Shown in pieces: positions 23,801-31,925 of a stretch of DNA of 64,000 nt. The notes under the pieces are model-generated. The model was given only the letters and a program-made list of their open reading frames with translations. It was not told the origin of the DNA and ran no database searches. Within the stretch, counting starts at the first letter, position 1. Each line of letters begins with the position of its first letter. Both the position numbers and the translations under genes were made by a program. Source of the stretch: Anthoceros angustus (taxonomy: Eukaryota > Streptophyta > Anthocerotopsida > Anthocerotales > Anthocerotaceae); contig MU008192.1 of NCBI GenBank assembly GCA_010909165.1, positions 186,001 through 250,000 on the forward strand, read 5' to 3'.

Positions 23801-24403
23801 TACCACCTTGCTCAACGGGGTTTTTGACCCGAAAGGATCAGGTTTCGGTGCTAATGTGGTTGTAACCGGTCTCACCCGAGAGAGTGTCTGCGAACATGTT
23901 ATTCTTAACCCTTCAGGTTGGGCGGCGGAGGGATGCGCGATGGCTAAGGTCCACAAGTACTCTCCTATGCAGGACGGCCACGCCTTCGTCCCCCTTGCCA
24001 TTGAGACTCACGGAGCCATGGGCAAGGATTTCTCTAGGTTCGTCAAGGCCTGCGCCAAGGCTTATCATAGCCGCAAGAATGGGGTTGGCCTCCCCCTTTC
24101 TTGTATTGTTGCTTTCTTCCTGCAGAGGGTTTCTATCTTTCTACAGAGGGCGTTGGCTTACGCAGTGTACAGAACGACAGCGAGCGCGGGAGATGCAGCT
24201 TCTTCGACACCGGTGGTAAGTAGGCCTTTTCACATTCCTGACCACGAAGTTCTTCGGGCGGTTGGTAGTTTTGAATTGCATGATCGTGGGGGCTAGTCCC
24301 CCTGGTATGGTGCCCTTCGTTGGGTTTTTCTCCCTTTGTTTTTGGGGTGGATGGGTTTTTTGCATCTCTTTTTTATGATAGTCTTCTTTTCCCGTTTAAA
24401 ATA
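23801..24403 (+). mobile_element. Nested retroelement fragment with C-terminal RT-type ORF
   Basis: A plus-strand frame (23808-24296) reads RESVCEHVILNPSGWAAEGC, AKVHKYSPMQDGHAFVPLA, IETHGAMGKDFSRFVKACA. This pattern (HPS..AAE..K..KY......G..F.PLA.ET.G) is typical of the end of LINE/DIRS-like reverse-transcriptase proteins. The fragment interrupts the Copia RT exactly between WYFKL-coding halves and is flanked by GTTTAAAATA at 23791-23800 and 24394-24403, a 10-bp target duplication. The element is 5'-truncated. Exact class is uncertain. Confidence 0.72.
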
Positions 24404-25031
24404 CCATTTCATGGCGCTGCTTAAGCTCATATAATGACTTTAATAATTTATAAGCATTACATTTTGCTTTGTCCTTAACTAGTATACCCTCGGGTATTTC
24501 CATATAAATGGTGTGGTCGAGGCCGTCGTATAAGAAGGTTGTCTTGATATCTAGTTGCATAAGCTCTTAGTCATGATGATAAGCTAAGGCCATAAGAATC
24601 CTTCATGAAGTTATTTTTAGTTCGGGACTAAAGGTCTCGTCATATTGAAAACCATATTTTTGAGCATAGCCTTTTGCCACTAACTTGGCCTTATATCGTT
24701 CTATGCTACCATCTGCATTTAATTTAATTTTGAAGGTCCACTTGGAACCTACTAGTTTCCTATCTAGTGGTAGAGAGGTAAGTGTCCAAGTTTTGTTAGT
24801 TCTTGAGGAATCTAGTTCTGACCTTATTGCTTTCTTCCTATTTTCCTTTTCTCCCTTTGAAATCGCTGAAGATGAAGGCATCGGAGGCCGCTGGAGGCAG
24901 AAATGGAGCGCCAAGCTTGGGTCGGCATGGATAAATGGGCCGGTGGGGCCGGGGCGAGGCGAGGCGGCCCACCGTGGGGGCTGGTAGGTCGATGGAAGCA
25001 TCGTCCTCGTCATTGTCATCCCTAGCTTCAA
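24404..25031 (-). pseudogene. Copia A reverse transcriptase, N-terminal part
   Basis: The minus strand reads [39 protein letters not shown] and [18 protein letters not shown], the standard start of Copia RT. It continues with decayed sequence to the nested insertion. Confidence 0.88.
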
Positions 25032-25249
25032 GAGAATGGTGGCATGGTGCTCCCACTGAAGGACTAGCCTGCATGTCTTCCAAGAAGGTGATGTCCCGCG
25101 AGTGAGTGACTAGTTGTGTTTGCGGGTGTAGGAGCTTGAATCCCTTGATGCTTATGGTGTAACCGCCGTAGGTTTTCCATCTAAAATAACAGCAGTTCTT
25201 CTTCGGGCGGCCGTAAGACGGCCTATGGGTACCGACAGATTGCGGCCAA

Positions 25250-26060
25250 TCTCAATACTATCGGGGCGCCGCCTCTGACGAAGATGTATTGCTGAGCCGG
25301 GTTGTTGAGTTTGGTTCTGATAGCTCTAGGAACTTGAGAATAAACTAGTGAGCTGAGTACTCGTAGGTTGGAAAGATCAAGCTTAGATCATATCCAGGCC
25401 TCAAATGGAGTGATGTCGAGCAGAGTCGTGGTAAGGGATCGGTTGTGGAGATAAACGGCATGGGCCATGGCATCGGGCCAATATGTCTTGGGTAAGTTGG
25501 TATGAATCAATATTGAAAGGCTGCAATCCTCGACGGTTTTGTTCATGCGCTTTGCTACGCCGTTCTGCTGAGAGGAGTGAGGTATAGTAACCTATCTAAT
25601 AATGCCATGGTCTTTGGAAAATTGTACAAAAGAGTGTGAACTATATTCTCCGCCACCATCAGAGCAAATGTTGAGTAGAGGTTCACCTGTCTGTTTCTCC
25701 GCCCAAGCCTTATATTCCTTCAAGCAGGTAAGTGCTTGGGATTTAGGGTTTAAGAGGTATATGAGGGTGAAGCAAGTGAAGTCACCAATGATGAGCATGA
25801 AGTGAAGGTGGCCGAAAAGGGACCTTCTGAAGGGGCCGCAGAGGTTGGAATGGACCAGTTGTAGGCATTTGTTGGCTCTAATGGCAAGTCTTGTGGGAAA
25901 TGGACTGCGGTGGCTCTTGCCTAGGGAGCAAGCAGGGCATAGGCCAAAGTCTTCACGCCAGAGTGTAATGCCTTGGGCTGCTCTAGTTTTTATCATGTTC
26001 TTCATTCTCTGCAGATGCATGTGGCCCAGACGGGCATGCCATAGAAAGGTCTGGTTTTGT
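25250..26060 (-). pseudogene. Copia A integrase
   Basis: The minus strand gives the pre-integrase zinc motif region (FGLCPACSLGKSHRSPFPTR), then ICSDGGGEYSSHSF with the second catalytic Asp, and further down the C-terminal core as HSSQQNGVAKRMNKTVEDC. Broken by stops. Confidence 0.85.
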
Positions 26061-28046
26061 GAGTGAGTGAGTGTGCCTGCAGCTAGGGAGGAGGGTGTGA
26101 CCTAGGGAGTGGCTACATCCAAGTGATACAGATCATCATTATGTAGTGCTCCTGTGGCTAGGAGTTTTTTTTGTGGAGTTTTGATGATGCAACGGCAATC
26201 GCTGAAACAGATATAGCAATTGGATTCATGTACCTTCCTAACGAAAAAGAGGTATTTAATGATTCCTGGTACATGGAGGACATCAGAAATGTGTAAGGTG
26301 GATTATGGTTCTAAGCTAAGTTGGACAGATCCGTGTCCTTGTATAGTGTGTCTTAAGTCGTCACCTAGGCTGATATATTGAGGTGGATTTGTTGGGCTGA
26401 TGTCCGTGAAGTATGCTAAGTGAGGGGTCATGTATTGTGATGCCCCAGAATCTATATACCCGGCATGATGGCCCTGAGTTGAGAAGCAAGAAGCTACAAA
26501 GGTTGCAGGCTGACTAGAAGATGGAGGTAAGAGTTTCTATAATTGATGAAGTTGTGTGAAATATGCCTTGACATGTCTTCTCATAGTTAGGGCTAATTGT
26601 CATGTTGGTCTCCATGATAGGTTGTTTGATGCTAGCCGTTTTCTACATTCCTCATAACTGTGGCCAGGGATTTTACAATATCCACCTCTTCCTCTGGCTG
26701 GGTAGGTGCCTCGGCCTCTTTGAAGTTGTCCACGTGTGGGTCCTCTCCCTCTGAACCTTCTGCTGGTGAAGTATATTGCGCTTGAGGATGCTTTTCCTGC
26801 AAAGGTAGCCTTTTCAATCAGCATTGTGCTGATGACCTTATTAACCGTGAGAGGTTAAACTCCTTGCAAGGATTGCACTCATCACCAATTCCAGGTGGAG
26901 CGTAAGAGGTATATGAGGGTGAAGCAAGTGAAGTCACCAATGATGAGCATGAAGTGAAGGTGGCCGAGGGGACCTTCTCAAGGGGCAGAGGTTGGAATCC
27001 AGGCATTTGTTGGCTCTAATGGCAAGTCTTGTGGGAAATGGACTGCGGTGGCTCTTGCCTAGGGAGCAAGCAGGGCATAGGCCAAAGTCTTCTACGTTGG
27101 TGAGTGTAATGCCTTGGGCTGCTCTAGTTTTTATCATGTTCTTCATTCTCTGCAGATGCATGTGGCCCAGACGGGCATGCCATAGAAAGGTCTGGTTTTG
27201 TGAGTGAGTGAGTGTGCCTGCAGCTAGGGAGGAGGGTGTGACCTAGGGAGTGGCTACATCCAAGTGATCTGATCATCATTATGTAGTGCTCCTGTGGCTA
27301 GGAGTTTTTGTGGAGTTTTGATGATGCAATCAAACAGATATAGCAATTGGATTCATGTACCTTCCTAACGAAAAAGAGGTATTTAATGATTCCTGGTACA
27401 TGGAGGACATCAGAAATGTGTAAGGTGGATTATGGTTCTAAGCTAAGTTGGACAGATCCGTGTCCTTGTATAGTGTGTCTTAAGTCGTCACCTAGGCTGA
27501 TATATTGAGGTGGATTTGTTGGGCTGATGTCCGTGAAGTATGCTAAGTGAGGGGTCATGTATTGTGATGCCCCAGAATCTATATACCCGGCATGATGGCC
27601 CTGAGTTGAGAAGCAAGAAGCTACAAAGGTTGCAGGCTGACTAGAAGATGGAGGTAAGAGTTTCTATAATTGATGAAGTTGTGTGAAATATGCCTTGACA
27701 TGTCTTCTCATAGTTAGGGCTAATTGTCATGTTGGTCTCCATGATAGGTTGTTTGATGCTAGCCGTTTTCTACATTCCTCATAGTGGGCTGTGGATTTTA
27801 CAATATCCACCTCTTCCTCTGGCTGGGTAGGTGCCTCGGCCTCTTTGAAGTTGTCCACGTGTGGGTCCTCTCCCTCTGAACCTTCTGCTGGTGAAGTATA
27901 TTGCGCTTGAGGATGCTTTTCCTGCAAAGGTAGCCTTTTCAATCAGCATTGTGCTGATGACCTTATTAACCGTGAGAGGTTAAACTCCTTGCAAGGATTG
28001 CACTACGCTCACCCAGAATTCCAGCAGGGTGGAGCGTAAGAGGGCT
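25755..28046. repeat. 1.15-kb internal tandem duplication in Copia A
   Basis: Unit 1 is 25755-26907 and unit 2 is 26908-28046. Both hold the same integrase start, gag zinc-knuckle and linker. The join carries the microhomology TAAGAGG. Long stretches are identical, but the copies differ in short clusters, for example near 25825/26970, 25960/27095, 26195/27330, 26660/27785 and 26880/28005. Confidence 0.9.
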
Positions 28047-28830
28047 GTAGAGAGGTCTCCTATGATGCCGAAGCCCGTGGCTTGGAATTTACTTGTCCAG
28101 CTCAGACCTGAAGTTCATGGTATGATGATCTACCTGGTCCCTTTTGCTCATTCGCAGTCCAAAAAAAATTTTAATTGTGTGCACAATGTGCATGATGTCA
28201 GTAGATGCATATATGTCGTGGAGTTGTTTCCACGCATCTACAGTTGAGTCTATCCCCTCAATTTGCTGCATCTTGCCTTGCCTTATAGATTGTATGATGA
28301 CGGTTTTAGCTTGTTGGTTGGCGTCATCCCATTTGCCATTCTATAGCTGATTTCAGAATATTTGTGATTTTGAACTTCCAGATAGCAAAATTGTGTTACT
28401 GATCGTCGAATCGGCTGATGTGAGAGGTTGACATTCCAGGCTGTGAACTCATGTATGTGGCTAGGAGTTGTATGTGTTTTTTTTAATATATATAGGCTAA
28501 AGACGGTGTGTCTTATAGTGGGGTAAATTTCTAGTCTCATGGTGATGAGAATTTTGTAAGATCTGATTTGATCAAGGGTTGAAGGTGTTTGACTTTGTTC
28601 CAAGGCATTTAACTTATGGAGAATGTATTCCTGAATTGTTTGTATTTCAGGAGCAGCTGGCAGGATAAAGAAATTGTGTTGTCTGCAGATGTTGGAAAAA
28701 TCTGTGGTAATTTTATCCTTGATGTGTGCAGGAGAGAGGAGAGTGCTCATCTCAAAGCAAGAGGTATAGTCCCTAATCATGGTGAACAGGAAGCTGACAA
28801 GAAAGCTACTTGGATGTAGCCCCAATTGTA
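26560..28830 (-). pseudogene. Copia A gag region
   Basis: Minus-strand frames show an RG-rich stretch followed by a zinc-knuckle relic (CKIPGHSYEEC) at about 26640-26690, and a gag helix region at 28089-28271 (VDAWKQLHDIYASTDIM). Part is duplicated (see the 1.15-kb repeat). No intact frame remains. Confidence 0.78.
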
Positions 28831-29092
28831 GTAATTATGATCTAGCTTTGAATTAATTCTTCCCCTATTAATAGCAGTACCGAATAGGTACGTATCCAGC
28901 CATAATGCAACATATCTTCGCCAGCTTCTTTCAAGTAGGACAGTTGTCTATGATTCATTGAAAATTCTAGTTGAGAAGCAGCCCTATTGGCCCTGACAAG
29001 GGGACGTCTTCTTCTTTGATAACCTGGCATGGCGCCTCGACATGCAGGTGGTTGTCATGTGGCTGGATGTGGGAATTAAGATCAAAGCTGGC

Positions 29093-29104
29093 GCTCTGAT
29101 ACCA
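29093..29104 (-). other. Copia A primer binding site (initiator tRNA-Met)
   Basis: GCTCTGATACCA on the plus strand, that is TGGTATCAGAGC on the minus strand, lies directly against the right LTR. It is complementary to the 3' end of plant initiator tRNA-Met and fixes the element orientation. Confidence 0.9.
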
Positions 29105-29251
29105 TGTGACAAAGCGAGGCTTTTGGGGATTGTATTTCTCTTAGATTGAATGTCGGTGTTGCGCCTAAGACCTAACCGTTTCATAGAGTAACATTTGATA
29201 TCTATGACCTTACGAACCGTGCCCTAAGGGCTAGAGGTTATTAATTTAACA
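29105..29251 (-). repeat. Copia A 5' LTR (right), shortened
   Basis: 147 bp, TGTGACAAAGCG ... AATTTAACA. It matches the two ends of the left LTR but lacks its interior. Confidence 0.88.
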
Positions 29252-29810
29252 CCAATACGGGGCCACCAGGGATGTGTGACGTTGGGAGAGTTTCCTGTCC
29301 CTCAAGTGGAGCCTGACGAAATCCTAGTTCGAGTAAAGGCTATTGCGCTCAACCCATCGATAAGAAGCTTAGCCTGGGCAACTTAGCTTCCGCGGATGCT
29401 CCCTTTCCGGTAAGAAGGGTATGGGATGGGTATAGGGTAGGATGGTTCTGTCTATGGCAGCTAACTATACTCTTTTGGTGTGACGTGGTGTGGGTGGGGA
29501 AATGGCAATGCACAGACTGTGCCAGGGTACAACGTTGCTAGTGTGGTGGTCCAGCTGGGTGTCCAATGAAGGCATTCAAGGAAGGGGATGAGGTGGATGC
29601 TCACGTCACCGAGTACCCCGTGAAGGCATTCAAGGAAGGGGATGAGATGGATGCTCACGTCAATGAGTACCCTGTGAAGGCATTCAAGGAAGGGGATGAG
29701 GTGTATGCTCACGTCAATGAATATCCCCTGAAGCCCAAGCAGCTGCAGGAACCCTAGCGCAGTACACTGGCTTTGAAGCCACCAATTTCAGCTTGAGCAT
29801 CCTAGAAGCT
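29252..29810 (+). pseudogene. Third oxidoreductase copy, part 2
   Basis: The sequence resumes exactly where the copy at 22382 stops: AATACGGGGCCACCAGGGATG against AGTACGGGGCCGCCGGGGATG of the plastid gene. It keeps the exon-1 end, the donor TTTCCGGTAAG, the intron 1 spacing and the acceptor before ACTGTGCCAGGGTAC. Stops and indels break exon 1 (GATGTGTGACG). In exon 2 a 54-bp unit is triplicated. Similarity ends at about 29810, near LKPKNLSFL of the parent. Confidence 0.88.
29567..29728 (+). repeat. 54-bp unit triplicated in pseudogene exon
   Basis: Three head-to-tail copies encode [34 protein letters not shown] and [17 protein letters not shown]. The parent plastid gene has only one copy ([17 protein letters not shown]). 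Confidence 0.93.
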
Positions 29811-30089
29811 CAAAGTTGGTGGCTTTGGGTTTGTGGCATTGCCTAAGGAACTCTCGGGTTGAGGGTAGATTACAGAGGAAGATTCTTTGGAAATTCTCGC
29901 TGTCTAGTAAAACCCACAGTAACTTGCCCAAGGAAGAATTTGCTAGCTTGTAGGCGGACCCCAGGTAGTTATACCGTAAGGACGAACTAGGGCCAGAGGG
30001 CTTGAAGTGAGGTTAGATTAGGAAGATGATGGGTTGAGGTTGAGTATGTGGATGATACGTTGATTATTGATGCAAAGAGATGTGTGTGA

Positions 30090-30500
30090 GTTTATTAGTA
30101 AGTGTGATGCATGCAAGCGGATCGGGAGGCCAACTTTGTCGACATAATGGCCTCTTACTTACATCCTACCTTTGGCGCCTTTCGAGAAGTAGGGTATAGA
30201 CTTTGTGGCTCCAATTAGGCTACCCACAAAATGGACGAGGAAGCATTATATTTTGGTAGCTATGGACTATTGCACAAAAATGGTAGAGTCTGAAGCGACT
30301 AGGAAGGATGATGCACCGACAGTGGCAAAGTTTTTGTTTGAGAATATCACAACTCGGTATGGATGTCCTTTGGAGCTGATCAGCGATAGGGGAACTCATT
30401 TCCTAACTTGGTGATTGAGTCTCTTACTTCTTACTTTAGCATCGAAAGACAACGCCTTACAATCCAAGGTAAATGGTTTGACGGACCACAGGTATAAGCC
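30090..30500 (+). pseudogene. Ty3/gypsy integrase fragment
   Basis: The plus strand reads CDACKRIGRPT (end of the HHCC zinc finger), PFEK.GIDFVAPI, YILVAMDYCTKMVESEA, VAKFLFENITTRYGCPLEL, ISDRGTHFL and, after a frameshift, YNPRVNGLTD. These are the integrase core motifs with two of the DDE residues (D in AMDY, D in SDRG). The open part is 30205-30414. No LTRs or other domains are found, so it is a short relic. Confidence 0.85.
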
Positions 30501-31675
30501 TAACCATCCCACACAACCGGAGTACCTCCCCTAGTGTTCCCAACCTCACTCATTACTAGTTGTTGATCACCTTACATCAAGATCAAACCAAAATAAACCA
30601 AACTGATCAAAATGACAAAGGGGTTCAAACTTTTGCATTCCACAGTAAATCTTTGTGGTTGGGAGATGTATGTTTTATTGAGAGAAAAAATGATGAGGAA
30701 GAACTATCCACCAGGGATAACGAAGGTGGACTCAAGGGTCAAGGTGAGAAGGAGCTACTAAACTCCTGACCTAGAGTTATGTACTGCTCCTAGAACATGA
30801 TATGCATGAAAAATAAATGACCTGCAAACTAAAGACGAAGAGAAAGAGGAAGAAGCCGTCATCTACCGTAGCTATCGCGTTGATATTTTCGACACCATGA
30901 GAAACCAGCTAACCCATTGATATTTTCGACACCATGAGAAACCAGCTAACCCAGCTATAATCTCTCCGCATTGCTCCCACCCAGCTCTCGCACGGATGGT
31001 ATGGCAGGAGGTTAACTTCTGGCTGTTGAGGTCAAATTTCCATTTGACGGCAAGTGGTCTTCTCCTCGCTAGCCTGATGAGGTGAAATCACCATGTGCCG
31101 TAGCAATAAGCTTGTCCATATCATGCCCTCACGGGCTTCTATGTCTGATTGGAGCGACCTTCAGGTCAAACGATTCCATCTTCGGAGTTGATGATGTGTC
31201 TAACATCAACAGCAGTGGACTTGGAGGCTACTGTAGAAGACAAGGACTTCTCCAAGGTCGTAGTCAAATCCACCATTCCTGGCAGGCATGACATCTGCGG
31301 GGACGTAGAATCCGGGATAGCAAATTGCCCTACGGCAACAAGCTGGAGCAGGCAGAGGTGATTCAGCTATTTCCTTGTCTGCCGAGCCTGTTGAGCTATT
31401 TCCGAGTGTGAGTGACAGACACACACTTTTCACTGGTCGGGAAGTCCTGAGAAAAATCCATCCGGTGACTCGGCACCGCAGATAGTCGCCTGCTGACAAC
31501 TTTAAGGCCTTGATGCTTCGGATGATGGGGGTTGCTTCCTGCTGCTGCTGCTATTGATGAAATGAAATGGCCATTTGGAAACCCTTCCAAGTCCTTCCTC
31601 GCTTCCAGAACCTCTCCGGAAATGTTCCAGATATCTTGTGATTGGTCGGTAGGTACGTGCGTGGGCACATGGGTG
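30501..31675. other. Intergenic, no supported gene
   Basis: About 1.2 kb upstream of the PPR gene. The open frames of up to 99 codons have no recognisable products. A 37-bp tandem duplication (TTGATATTTTCGACACCATG...) is at about 30880-30954. Confidence 0.5.
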
Positions 31676-31925
31676 AGGCAGCAGCGTAGCAGCAAGCTCC
31701 AGCATCAGGAGGAGGAGCAGCAGGGTGGTTCCTGTGCAGAGCTGACAGAGTGGCCACCAAGCTGAATGAAACTGTGACGCATTTGCCACAAGATGGGGGA
31801 GGCGGCAGCATAGCAGCAAGCTCCAGCAGCACAGGAGGAGGAGCAACAGGGTGGTTCCTGTGCAGAGCAGACAGAGTGGCCACCAAGCTGAATGAAACTG
31901 TGACGCATTTGCCACAAGATGGGGG
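31676..31925. repeat. Tandem duplication of about 125 bp abutting the PPR start
   Basis: Two copies of a unit beginning GAGGCAGCAGCGTAGCAGC / GAGGCGGCAGCATAGCAGC and ending CATTTGCCACAAGATGGGG. The ATG of the PPR gene (31919) lies inside the end of the second copy; the first copy carries the same ATGGGG at about 31792. Confidence 0.88.

Larger units (their letters stand above)
22383..29251 (-). mobile_element. Ty1/copia LTR retrotransposon A (defective)
   Basis: A 6.87-kb element inserted in the third oxidoreductase copy, flanked by the 5-bp target duplication CCAAT (22378-22382 and 29252-29256). Its ends are TG...CA. The coding order on the minus strand is gag, integrase, reverse transcriptase, RNase H, the Copia order. 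The tRNA-Met primer site (TGGTATCAGAGC in minus orientation) abuts the right LTR, so the right LTR is the 5' one. All frames are broken. It also contains a nested retroelement fragment (23801-24393) and a 1.15-kb internal tandem duplication. Confidence 0.92.

Noticed and set aside
23808-24296. Host gene of 162 codons
   Set aside because: It is bounded by a 10-bp target duplication inside a Copia RT and has retroelement motifs.
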